This document shows, piece by piece, positions 1 to 10,800 of a stretch of 64,000 nt of DNA; the stretch's first letter is position 1; each line of letters begins with the position of its first letter. Position numbers and translations under genes: made by a program. The DNA comes from Panonychus citri (taxonomy: Eukaryota > Arthropoda > Arachnida > Trombidiformes > Tetranychidae), in contig NW_026515539.1 of NCBI RefSeq assembly GCF_014898815.1, forward strand, positions 1,426,001 through 1,490,000. Direction: 5' to 3'. The notes beneath the pieces were generated by a model. The model had not been told where the DNA came from. It saw only the letters and a list, made by a program, of their open reading frames with translations, and did not search any database.

Positions 1-1102
1 AGTTCCCCAAGTATCAATGTTACCGATCCAAAATTCCGAGTTAACCAAAGGACCATTAGCACGATGAGAACGAAGGACTGCAAACTGATCTTCGGGTTTG
101 GTATTAGTACCAAAATCGATTGTACCGAAAACATCGTCAACCAAACCACAAGATAATAGACCAGGATTATCGGTTGTGTATAAAACAATTTCATCTCCCA
201 AATGAGACTTGACAATGTCCCTAAGAGCGGCCATATAATTGTGATCGCAAGCACTATAATAACCGTACTCATTTTCAATCTGAATCATGATCACTGGTCC
301 ACCGTTTTGATAAAGAAAAGGCTTAATCATTGGGAGTAAAACGGAAAACCATTGATTCACATATTTCATGTAGATATCGTTATTCCGACGTAATTGTAGA
401 TCGTATTTCATTAACCACCATGGTAATCCGCCCTTTTAACGATTCAGATGAGAATAAAATTTTTATCGTACATTATTCAAATTCAAATAGCTGAATAAGT
501 TTCGCGTTTGAAATAACAATTTTTTACTTCTTCAGAGCAATTAGATTTGTTAGTTTAATTAGAAATTGAAACTTACCATATCTCGTTCAGAACAAATGTA
601 AGGTCCAACTCTAAGTAGAACATATAATCCAGTATTTTGTGCTTCTTCGAGCCATTTGGTTAGATTGTAATCTCCATCGAAATTGTATTTTCCTTCATGA
701 GTTTCATGTCCTGACCATTCAACGTATCTAATGTTGTGATTAATTGTATCGAACAATCAACTTCAATATGCAATCAGAAGCAAACTGTATATTTACTTAC
801 GTTTGTAAGACATTGATTCCTGCTCCTTTCATTTTATATAATCTATCGAACCAATATTCATGGGGAACTCGGAAATAATGAATCTCACCTCCAACATATC
901 GGAATGGTAATCCATCCATAAGGAATCGGTCATTCTCATAATCTATGGTAAAACTTGGTGTTCCATTCGTCACCTAATCAAAATAATAGCAATAGTTAGT
1001 ATCTTATGAAACAGAATCAATTCGGACATAATTTACCTGAATGGAGATTGAAAAAATTAGCAAAATTCCGCCAAGAAGGAAGTTACTGTCCAGCTTGACC
1101 AT
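1..1102 (-). CDS. GH35 beta-galactosidase, N-terminal part (partial, runs off left edge)
   Basis: Four exons on the minus strand: 1102-1037, 973-801, 727-577 and 432-1, all with GT-AG introns and matching phases (66+173+151 nt gives a whole number of codons before exon 4). Exon 1 encodes a 22-residue hydrophobic start typical of a signal peptide, so the enzyme is probably lysosomal or secreted. Exons 2-4 carry the glycoside hydrolase family 35 TIM barrel: 'GGEIHYFRVP' near residue 50, 'LRVGPYICSE' near 120, 'GGLPWWLMK' at 131, the acid/base Glu in 'IENEYG' (about residue 185) and the nucleophile Glu in 'NSEFW' (about 263; Tyr is usual where Trp stands). These positions fit the family (human GLB1 E188 and E268). 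Family role: hydrolysis of terminal beta-galactose from glycans or glycolipids. The frame stays open to base 1, so the barrel end and C-terminal beta domains lie outside. Head-to-head with the Spinster-type gene. Family call very secure; substrate is inferred. Confidence 0.93.
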
Positions 1103-2120
1103 TTTGTTCAGTATTGAATTTGAATATTTTCAAACTTCTATGATGATTTCCAGCTAAGGTTCTGGTAAAATGAATTAAATCAAATCAAAAGACTAATTGT
1201 TTTCCTTTGTTATTCGTTTTCAACCATTGAGATTGAGACCAATTGTCTCATAACCCCATCGACAATCAATCATTGATAATCTTAAAACATTGCCAATTAG
1301 ATTAACACTAATCACCAATCAAATTGTTAACATTATTTAACAATTGTTTCGATTTGGACATTGAAACACAAAGTCAAGTTGAAAGTCACAATTTACCTAG
1401 TAATCAAATCATATTTTCAGAATAATTGATAAATCATTTAAACCTATTGTTCTCAATTAACAACAACAATTAACGTCATTAAATAATAACAATTTCTAAA
1501 TTGTTGTTTGATTACATTTTTATTTCTAAATTCATCTTTCACTTAACCGATAAACTTTATTTCCATTGGGCATATTTAAATAGATTATTATCAAGTAAAA
1601 TTTACTAAATAATCTCAACAATCAGTTTTAATTGTCACAATTTAGATTTTGAAAGAAAATTAATTTTACCGCTTCTACGCTTAGAGTGACATCTATTGGT
1701 CGATAAGGTGAAAAAAACATCAGATGAAATTGTTTTGATTGTCTCTTGATTGTCGATTAATTATGATTTTATTACTTTGAGTTTCAATTAGTGGTGTAAA
1801 TTAATGGGTAACTGATTATCCTACGGTGATTACTGGTTAAAGTAGATCATCCAAGATTGATTAAGATTTACGATGTGTTGTCATCTTTTGATTAATCTCT
1901 CAAGTTTTGAGAGATAGTATAAATTTAGTGTATTTACTGTTAACATTGAATTTTTTATTCTTCATTTCTTTCAATTGTTTTGATTAACTAATTAATCCCA
2001 ATTAGACATTCGTCACTTTCCTTTTCTGTATAAATAACTGTTACTCTCACTATTACTTTCTATTTATTTTTCGTTTGTTTGTTTGTTTGTTTGATATAAT
2101 CATCGTTCCATATAATAATC
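1103..2120. other. Divergent intergenic region between GH35 and Spinster genes
   Basis: About 1 kb between two start codons pointing away from each other, so it should hold both promoters and 5' leaders. It is AT-rich with many ATTGT/ACAAT-type words. The only core-promoter-like signal I see is the TATA-like word near 2029 on the plus strand, followed by a run of GTTT units (about 2074-2091) in the leader. No open coding segment or RNA gene is visible. Confidence 0.6.
2029..2036 (+). promoter_or_regulatory. TATA-box-like element upstream of Spinster gene
   Basis: The word TATAAATA lies 85-92 bases before the ATG at 2121, a plausible distance for a TATA box plus short leader. No transcription start can be seen directly; the assignment rests on word match and position only. 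Confidence 0.4.
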
Positions 2121-3625
2121 ATGGGAGATAAGAAAAAGTTCATCGCTGTTGGAATACTTTGTTTCATCAATTTAATCAACTATATGGATCGATTTACAGT
2201 TGCTGGTGTTTTAAGTGATATTGAAGATTATTATCATCTTACTGATGCCGAAGGTGGTATATTACAAACTGTCTTTATTGTTAGTTATATGATTATGGCT
2301 CCAATTTTTGGTTATCTGGGTGATCGATATTCAAGAAAATATCTAATGGCCGCTGGGATCCTTTTTTGGTCCATGACCACTTACCTTGGGTCAATTATTC
2401 CTGCCAATGCTTGGGGCTGGTTCCTTTTCATGAGAGCTATGGTTGGAACTGGAGAGGCTTCTTATTCAACTATTGCACCAACAATAATTGGTGATTATTT
2501 TATTGGCACCATGAGAACTCAGATGCTCGGTGCTTTCTTTTTTGCTATTCCCGTTGGATCTGGTTTTGGTTATATTTGTGCTGATTTACTTTCAAGATCA
2601 TTCGGAGATTGGAAATATGCACTTCGATTGACTCCTCTCTTAGGTGTCTTATCTGTTGTTTTATTGATGCTTTTCCTTGAAGAACCGCCAAGAGGCGAGG
2701 CTGATGGTGTTGAGCTGATGGAAAAATCAAATGTTAAAGAAGATTTAATTTATTTAACTAAAGTTCCCTCTTACATTTGGTCGACGATTGGATTTACTTG
2801 CGTTTGTTTCACCACAGGATCACTCTCATGGTGGGCTCCTCATTTCATGGAAAATGTTTACAAACTTCGCGATGGAAAAGACCATGACGGGTACTTTCAA
2901 TTTCCTTCATCAAACAACAAATCAAACTTTGACCTTCCTTCATTATTTTTATTCTATTTTTAGAAAGCTTAATTAATTCAATGCTTTTCTCCAATTTCTT
3001 GTTTCCTTTTCACAGGATATCTCTTATTTTCGGAGCCATAACTTCAGTCGCTGGTATCTTCGGCATCTTGATTGGAACTTATGGAGCTGGACTTCTTCGT
3101 AAACGAACCCCTCGGGCGGATCCTCTTCTCTGCTCCATAAGTGTCTTTCTTTCGACCCCATTCATCTTTGCTGCTCTCGCATTAGCCACAGTTGTTCCTG
3201 TACTTTCATGGCTCAGCATCGCTATCGGGGTGACACTTTTATGCATCAATTGGACTTTGGTTTCCGACATGTTACTCTACATTATTGTCCCGCACCGTCG
3301 GGCTTTTGCTTCGGCAATTCAAATTCTAATCTCTCACCTTTTTGGAGATGCAACTAGTCCTTTCATTATTGGCAAAGTAAGAAAATCTCATTTCCCTTTT
3401 CTCTCCAATTACGCAATGTTCTCATTTCCTTTTGTTTCCTTTTCCTTTTCTCAGATTTCGGATACAATTAAAGCAAGTAACACCTTCGCATCAATAACTG
3501 AAGGATCGGTGGTTAGTCTTCAATACTCACTTTACACAAATTGTATTGTCTTAATCATCGGAGGTTGTGCTTTTCTTTACAATTCATATTTCATTGTAAG
3601 AGATAAATCATTCAGTCATGAATAA
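2121..3625 (+). CDS. Spinster-like MFS transporter (SPNS family)
   Basis: Three exons, 2121-2890, 3016-3376 and 3455-3625, with GT-AG introns; phases join as 2/1 and 0/0, giving 433 residues. The protein is a major facilitator with about 12 hydrophobic helices. Family marks: 'NYMDRFTVAG' in TM1 (residues 20-29), MFS motif A 'GYLGDRYSRK' (64-73) between TM2 and TM3, and the Spinster signature 'GEASYSTIAPTII' (111-123). The ATG at 2121 is chosen because TM1 follows directly. Known members export sphingosine-1-phosphate or lysophospholipids, or act in late endosomes/lysosomes; which applies here cannot be told. It is somewhat shorter than the usual ~450-530 residues, mainly from short termini. 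Intron 1 lies within the C-terminal half where the TM7-TM8 region resumes with 'ISLIFGAITSVAG'. Neighbours: divergent from GH35, convergent with the eL41 gene. Confidence 0.93.
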
Positions 3626-3685
3626 GGTTTCTCAATAGGTTTATATTCACGAGGAAAAATGAATATCATGTAACAAACACATATA

Positions 3686-3691
3686 AATAAA
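3686..3691 (+). terminator. Poly(A) signal AATAAA for Spinster gene
   Basis: AATAAA 61 bases after the stop codon at 3625, in an A/T-rich stretch; the expected place for the cleavage signal of the plus-strand transcript. Word match only. Confidence 0.5.
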
Positions 3692-3733
3692 TTTAAATAA
3701 GTTTTTTTATTCAAACAAAGATCAAAAGAGTGA

Positions 3734-3739
3734 TTTATT
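3734..3739 (-). terminator. Poly(A) signal AATAAA for eL41 gene
   Basis: TTTATT on the plus strand (AATAAA on the minus strand) about 120 bases after the eL41 stop codon. A second minus-strand AATAAA lies at 3706-3711. Both sit within 50 bases of the Spinster poly(A) signal, so the two convergent transcripts end close together or overlap slightly. Confidence 0.45.
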
Positions 3740-3858
3740 TGTTTCATATTAATTACGAGGGCGTCTGAGAAGAGACACATTGGGGAAATACAAGCTTTCT
3801 TTAGTTAATTTGGTTGGTTAACTAAGATGAAATTATTGTATCCCCCAAAGTCCACCGT

Positions 3859-4363
3859 TTATTTGGAACGTTCTCGCATCTTCCTTCGTTTACGCTTTAG
3901 CCTTCGCATACGTTTTTTACGCCACTACAATGGGACAGGTAACAGCAGATTCCAACCAAGATCAAGGAGAAAATAAATTCACGAGCAAATGAGTAAATAA
4001 CATAAAACAAACCAAAGATGAAAAATGGAGAACAAAGACATCAAGCATGTGAACCATGATCAATAGAATCCCAAGAGATACGATTAACATCAAAACCGAA
4101 ACCAGACAGTAAGATTAGACCAGATAATCGAAAGCATGGAGATAAAACAATTAAACATAGACAGAGGGTAGACAAAATGGAGAATCACCAAAAAAAAAGC
4201 CAATGACCATAAAGAAAAGAAAGAAATAAGAGGAAGGAAGAGAAAAGAAAGAAATAAAAGATTAGTATCACCAAGACACAATATAAAATCAGATTAAAAA
4301 CACTATTAAACTGATAAAACACTAAAACGAAATAGATTAATTAAAACGTACCTTAGCTCGCAT
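3859..4363 (-). CDS. RpL41: Ribosomal protein eL41 (25 residues, two exons)
   Basis: Minus strand: exon 1, 4363-4352, encodes M-R-A-K and ends at a consensus donor (AAG|GTACGT); exon 2, 3924-3859, follows a TTGTAG acceptor and encodes 21 residues beginning 'WRKKRMRRLKRKRRKMR' and ending ERSK before TAA. The joined 25-residue product matches eukaryotic eL41 almost letter for letter: it is the smallest and most basic ribosomal protein, a single helix of the large subunit at the inter-subunit bridge. Intron length is 427 nt and phase 0. Each exon is far too short for automatic ORF calling. The start is fixed by the conserved MRAKW opening. A polypyrimidine tract just upstream (minus-strand 4384-4373) would suit a 5'TOP leader. 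Divergent from TMEM120; convergent with the Spinster gene. Very secure. Confidence 0.95.
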
Positions 4364-4735
4364 GATTAATTTGAAGAAAAAGAGATTTGAAATTAAACAC
4401 TGCCAATAACTGAGACAATTAAGTAACCACAATAAAAATCAAATGGTTTTAAAGAAAACTCAAAGTGATGATTAGGAAACGGAAACAGAAAAAGTTGGAA
4501 AAGAATTTGTTCTGGGTTAGGGTTCGTCTTCTAATTGCGAACTTTTTTCTCCATTTTCGGGTATCGATGGTTAACATCGATTCCAATGGAAAGACATTTG
4601 ATCAACTCTCAGCTGAGGAATGAGAAGAAATTATTTTTTATTTTGTTCTCTTGTTTTTCTATGTTGTAATTAATCTTTTAATTGTGATTTAAAAACGTTA
4701 ACCTCTTTTTCCTTCGAATTAACCATTGTCATCCA
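4364..4735. promoter_or_regulatory. Divergent promoter region between eL41 and TMEM120
   Basis: 372 bases separate the two ATG codons. It contains a GAAC-T6-C element (about 4540), then 'CCATTTTCGGG', then a near-palindrome (4563-4581: ATCGATG, GTTAAC, ATCGAT). No coding sequence is evident. A shared bidirectional promoter is the simplest reading; core elements are not proven. Confidence 0.45.
4373..4384 (-). promoter_or_regulatory. Pyrimidine tract, candidate TCT initiator / 5'TOP of eL41
   Basis: Minus strand reads CTCTTTTTCTTC ending about 10 bases before the eL41 start codon. Ribosomal protein genes in animals usually begin transcription at a C inside such a tract (TCT initiator, TOP mRNA). 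If used, the 5' leader would be only about 10-20 nt. Inference from position and composition. Confidence 0.35.
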
Positions 4736-6349
4736 ATGGATTCAGACAATTTGAAAGTTTTAATTGGTGAACTTGATGGTTTAGAATCTGAGTTGACATC
4801 ATTAGAGGTAAAACATTTTTCTATCTTTCTTTTTTTCCTCATGATCATCGTCACTTTTTTACCTATTCAACTTCATCTATTGTTAATTAATTATTTTCAT
4901 TTCTATTTTCATCTTATGTTAATTGGATTCGCTTCTCCTTATACTTTTTTCATTGCTTTGGATGGTTTTAAACGATAGCAAACAGTTAAAGATTATCATC
5001 ATGCTTATTCCGAATGTCGGAAAATTGAAGCCCGTTGTTTTAAGGAGCTTCATCATCAGGAATATCGGACAAGCCAAATTGAACAATCTTTGAAAGGGTA
5101 ATAATTTAATAGTTTAATCTTATGGTTCGTGTGTGTAATTTTTCTTTATAATTGATGATTTGTTATCTTTGTTTCTCTTAGGATCAAACGAATCACTGAA
5201 GAAGACTCTAATTTAACCACAGAGATCAAAGAGCGAGTTAAAACTAATAGACAACGTATAAGTGAAGCTAAAGAACTTCTACCAACAAATAATAGCTTAT
5301 ATTTAAAAGTTATTCTCGGTGGAATTAATGCCACTCTGGTAGATAAGGAAGAAAAATTTCAGTATAAGGAACAGTATGAAAAGTTTAAACTGGTAGTCAA
5401 TGCGTTGATTCTTGTTGTTGCCCTTTTGGATGTGTTGTTCAGTTACAGGTATGTTAATCATTACAACAATTTCTACACTTTTAATTAGTGTACTTGTGCT
5501 CTCAGTAATGAGAATCGTCATCGATATTTTATCTCTTTGAGAAGCTCATCATTCTTTTCTCATCATGTCACTCACTTTCAATGGAAAATCTATTAATATT
5601 TCATGAGTGTGTGTCACAAGTTCTGTTCAGCAAAGAGAAAATCATTGAAATCTCTTCATTTATGCACTTTTTTTTCTCAAAAAATTCTATGATTATTCTA
5701 ATTTGTCATATGTAATTTTCTGTTTACCTAAATTTCCAGAGTAATTGATGCATGTCTTCATTTCTTACTTGTCTGGTATCATTGTACGTTAACCATTCGA
5801 GAAAGTATTTTAATTGTAAACGGATCACGAATCAAGGGTTGGTGGAGAGCACTTCAATTCATCACTGGAATTAAAGCAGGAATCATAATCGTCTGGCCGG
5901 ACGGATTAATGTACGATCTTTTCCGGAAACAATTTCTTTACTACATTGTTTATACCAGTTTCCTTCAATTTCTACAATTTTATTATCAACATAATTGTTT
6001 ATATCGTTTAAGAGCTCTTGGTGAGCGATACGAGATGGACATTACTATCCAAGGGTTTCATTCGTGGATGTGGAGAGGTTTAGGTTTCCTGATACCCTTT
6101 CTTTACTTGGGTTATGCATTTCAATTCTACAATGCTTATACCTTGTACAATCTGAGTAAACATCAACTTTGCACCGAATGGCAAGTAGCTGTTTCCTGTT
6201 TCATATTCTCTGTCATCTTTTTGGGCAACATAATAACAACCTCTCTAGTCGTTCAACAAAAGTTCAAGGAAAAAATGATCGATCGAATACATCAAACTCT
6301 AAATATTCCTAAATGTCCAAGTGTTTCAAATCTTTTGAAAAAAGATTAA
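4736..6349 (+). CDS. TMEM120: TMEM120 homologue (TACAN family)
   Basis: Four exons: 4736-4807, 4979-5097, 5182-5448 and 5740-6349, all GT-AG with consistent phases; 355 residues. The N-terminal ~110 residues are polar and helix-forming (the family's coiled coil, starting in exon 1), followed by about six hydrophobic segments. Strong family blocks are visible: 'LLVWYHCTLTIRESIL', 'VNGSRIKGWW', 'WPDGLMY', 'CLYRLRALGERYEMD', 'GFHSWMWRGL' and 'CTEWQVAV', in the same order and spacing as vertebrate TMEM120A/B (about 340 residues). Members are polytopic membrane proteins of the ER/nuclear envelope that bind coenzyme A and have an ELOVL-like fold; roles in adipocyte gene regulation and a disputed mechanosensing role have been described. 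The GWW pair lies in the CoA-site region of the family. The start gives a short acidic leader before the coiled coil. Orthology very secure; biochemical function open. Confidence 0.95.
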
Positions 6350-7870
6350 ATTAATTAAACTATTTGGACAAAGAGATGAAGGAACAAGAATAATTTAAGA
6401 TCAAGAGAAACACGGAAACAGAATTTACTAAATCAATAACTTCATCTAAACACCTAAATCAACATCTACCCGACTAAAAATCCCTCACAATTGTATAATC
6501 ATATCCTAAAGGTGATATCTAATTATAAGATGAGATTAATTATAAAATCTACATTATTTTACTATCTCAATTAAAGACTCTTGCATTTTTTATTTTCCAA
6601 TTTTTTTGATTAAATTTTCCTCTTTTAATCATTTGAAAATCATTCAACTTTTAACGGGAATTAACCGTTGGAACGAAAAAAAAACTCGAAACCAAAGTTA
6701 ATTTTCAACTATTTTAACTTTAATTGTGCAACAAATTTTTTTGATCAACTAATCATTGTTTTGATTTTGTTATATTAATTTGGTTTTTTTTTCTCTCTCT
6801 CTCTCTCTCTTTAACTCTTTTTTGTCACATAGTTTAATATCTTCAATCGTTCATATTTTTGTATTAGAAATAGAGGAACGAGCGAAATGGCATTTAATTG
6901 TTTTCTTTTTTCTTTTTGATTTGAGCGTATTTTGAATCATGAGAAGCCAAAAAATGCGTTGATTGATTGATTTAAAAGAGGTTGTTGGTGTGTTGGTTGT
7001 GGAGGTAAAGGTGATTTTCAATGAGTTTTGGGTGAATTCAATATGAGTTCAATTTGAAACATGTTTTGGTTTCGCAAAGATGATTCCTTTGGTTTGGGTT
7101 TGTTTTTGTTTTTGGTGAGATTTGCAAATTTATTGATGAGATTTGGTGAAGTTTTCCCCTTCATCTCTCATTAAGATCAGGTAAATATTAATTGTATAAA
7201 CTACGGGATGATGATGGATTCACTAGTCAAATTTGATGATAAGTTTTTTCGCTTTGTTGTTGATGGTTTAATCCAAATTAGTTTTACTGTCGTTGACCAT
7301 TGAGTATGAGTTATAGATGATGATGAGGGTGTTGATGATAATGATGAAATGGATGAGTGTGAGTGAAGAGAAAAGGTGACCAATAAGATAGATAGAAATT
7401 GACTAGAAATTAATTTAAAAACGGAAGATGAAGACAGAAAGAGCGGTCAAGAGATACAATGAAAGAGAGAATAGGAAGAGAATCGGATATAACAATAATA
7501 ATATATAACGAACAATAAAATGATGAGCTCTCAATTTAATCGAAGATTCATAATTGGAACCGGCATGTGTAACACTACGAGAATCTATTAACCATAGATG
7601 AAGATCCATAAAACAAAAAGAAATGGTCACTTCACCAGTTTCGTCGCCATTTTCCTATTTTACCTTTACTCTTTCAAACACCTTAATTGGATCCATTTGA
7701 TTCCCTTTTGTATAACCATTTGTTTTCCTGGTTAATTCTTGCCTATCAGAATCTTTTCTCTCCACATTTGCCTCTTTTTTCATAGCTGATTTACTTTCTT
7801 GTCTCTCCATGTAATTCATTAATTAGTTAATTTATAATTGTAATAATAATAATAATTCTTTCTTGGTGGG
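6350..7870. other. Convergent intergenic region / KCC 3' UTR
   Basis: 1.5 kb between the convergent ends of TMEM120 and the K-Cl cotransporter. Contains a (TC)n run at about 6792-6810 and low-complexity GAT/GTT-rich sequence. The right part is presumably KCC 3' UTR. No conserved protein segment or RNA fold recognised. Confidence 0.5.
6792..6810. repeat. (TC)n microsatellite
   Basis: About nine uninterrupted TC units flanked by T-rich sequence, in the TMEM120-KCC intergenic region. Confidence 0.85.
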
Positions 7871-10800
7871 TTAAGAGTAAATGGTGATAACTTCACGACC
7901 GCCACCACGAACAAGAACAACTTGTCCAATCCCTCGGTCAAAGCTTCCAAAAATTCCATATAATGATGAGCTGATTCAGACGATGAACTCTTTCCATGGG
8001 CAATATCTCGTGGCAGTCCTGGTAGATTGATGAAAATGAGCTTCGCTGAATGACTTTTGTCCACAATGGCTTCATTTAATTTAACAGCAGTGTTCATCCG
8101 GCGGACATTATTTTCATCCCTGATTTCAATGAGAAATACAGAGAGACAGAGAGAGAGACAAAATGGCGAATCAAGATAATAATGATGTACACATATTATT
8201 GTTTATCATTATTTATTAATGGATAATGATCATCACGAGAGGATGGAGATCATGGTGATGATGGTGATCAACCCAAACCAATGAAACAATGATCAAGATG
8301 ATGATAATAATAATAATAGTTCCAATGGAATCAGCAACAGAAGGAGAACCAAAAGTACATCATCATGTTAAAATGATGATGATGATGATAAAATATATTG
8401 ATGATATAGTTGATGTTAATAGTAGATAATATAAGAGTAATAAGAGAGTAGAAACCAAGACAATGGTGAACCAACGTTAAGAAAATGATCAAGAGAATAG
8501 AAAGAAAAATTAATAAATGGAAAGATAATTAGTCACAATTAAATGGAATGAATTTAGTAAAACCAATCCAAGTAAAATTATGTGGCTAAACGTTGAACAG
8601 AATGATAACAATTAAGAAGATAAATAATTAAAGCTCAATACAGTTGATTGATTACAAAAGAATAGAAAACAAAAGAGTCTCTGTCTTTTTCTGTGTCTAC
8701 ATTTTCGTTACCACAAAAGAAGAAAAATTTTCCCGGTAAATTGTTTTTCTATTTCTCTTATTATGATGAATGTATTTTTTTGTTCTCTTTAATTAAATTA
8801 ATTTCTAATCAAAAGTAAATTACTTTTTTAACAAATTCATCTCTCTAATTATCGATGAAGTTAATTTCTGTCTTGTGATTGATTGTTAAATCAAATTGTG
8901 ATTGTATATGATTACCCAACCATGAATATGTAACCATTTTTTTCACTTCACCGACTAAAACCTTGTAAGTAGAGACACAATTTTTGTATTCTATTAATAA
9001 ATGTATTTAATTTTGATTGTGATTAACGTTCACTAATCAACACCATTACTTTTCGCCGGTTAATAATATTAAATGGTCACGAAGGTGTAAATCATGTTCT
9101 TTAATTACAATTGATCATTTGAAAATAATCACTCAATCTCTGAATTATTATTCTTTTCTCATAATCTCATTTACAAATAGATTTTTATTTAATCCTTTGT
9201 TTTTTTTGTCTTCCCTCCATTTTGTTTAGATTAACTCTTTGCTTTTAATTTATCTTCTTGTTTGGTAAAAAAAAATGGTCGACATTTTGGTTTAATCTTA
9301 TGCTTTTTGATGATCATCGGTGAAAATTGTGATTGGTATTTGAAAATGTTATTTTTCTGTTAGAAGAAAATATTAATCAAAGAAGCAGAAGGATTTTCTT
9401 TGTGAGGTTATGGTTACATCGTCAAAGGTTAATTTGATTAAATTAAGTCTACATTTTTTTTTCTCTCACCTTTTTGGTTTCCATGTTATTTGTGTGTATT
9501 TGCTTGAACAGGTAAGTAAACAAACAGACTAAAACTCAACACCAACTACCCACCACTTTTGTCTACTGAATTGTGCTGTTAATTAGAGTCAAAATGTTTA
9601 ATCATGTGTACAAATTTCTTTCCTCTTCTTTCACCTATTGGAATCATATTAGGACTCAAAATAATATTCCATCATCATAATAATCTCCTAATTCAGTGAC
9701 TCTCATTAATATAAATCTTTACCATGATAATGGACAATGTGAGTTACTTTGTCTTTACTTAAACCATTATCGTCACCATAATTATATTAATATATTGCAT
9801 TAATTGCATGTATTACAAAATAAAATTGAAACAATATCTGCAATACTACCTACTTATAGTAAAAACATTTCATTGTCATCATTATCATCATCATAACTAA
9901 TGATAATTATCTTATTATTTTGTCTCTAGGTTCATATGAATAGGTTGAAGAAAACTAATCATTAGCTATTATTTATTTTCCATGGGAAAAGTGAACGAGA
10001 ACCAGAAAACCAATTGGAACGAAATGTAATCAAAGTAAAAGAAACGAGACAGAAAATGTTGACAATTTCTCTTTAAATTTATGGATAATACATCGGGATA
10101 AAAAAGATAAAACAATCACTCTACCTGAAGCCTTTCAAATGTCAATGTATTTAAGGGGCGAATGTTTGTTCAAAGGCTTGTCAAGGTAAAAAGAATCTAC
10201 AATAACAACAACCTGAGAAAATAGAATTTAATCTTCTTTTTCTTCTATCAACTTTAACTTCATCAACCACAAATTCAACATTAACTATCATACATAAATG
10301 ATTAGTATCATCATTCTTCCTCTTTTTTTTATTCTAAATCAATTGTTATTATCTCATCTTTTTTTTCCTATTTTTTCCGTTTTTTGTTCTCCTTCTCAAT
10401 TTAACCCTACATCTTTTCTTATATTTTTTCTTCGAACTCTTTTTCATTCCCTGATGATAGTTGGTTGTATGAATAGTCTTAATGAAGTTTGAAATTGGCT
10501 TCATTATCTCAACTCGGAAGAAGATGTTACATAATCTTCCCTCCCTTAATAATCACCTGAAAAGTGATCAATATGTTCATAAAAATCAATTGAATCCATG
10601 TTCTTAGATCGTTGTTGTTGTTGTTTCTCTTTGAACATAGTTTTTTATCTCGAACTTTCTTTATCTACTTGAAACTTATTCATTTTTAATACTGTTCTAA
10701 CCTTTGCACCTTTTTTATGTTACAGGCAAAATCCAATACACTGGTCACTTCAACATCGTTATACAATTCCAGAAGAGTCTACATTAAAGGAAGAGAAAAA

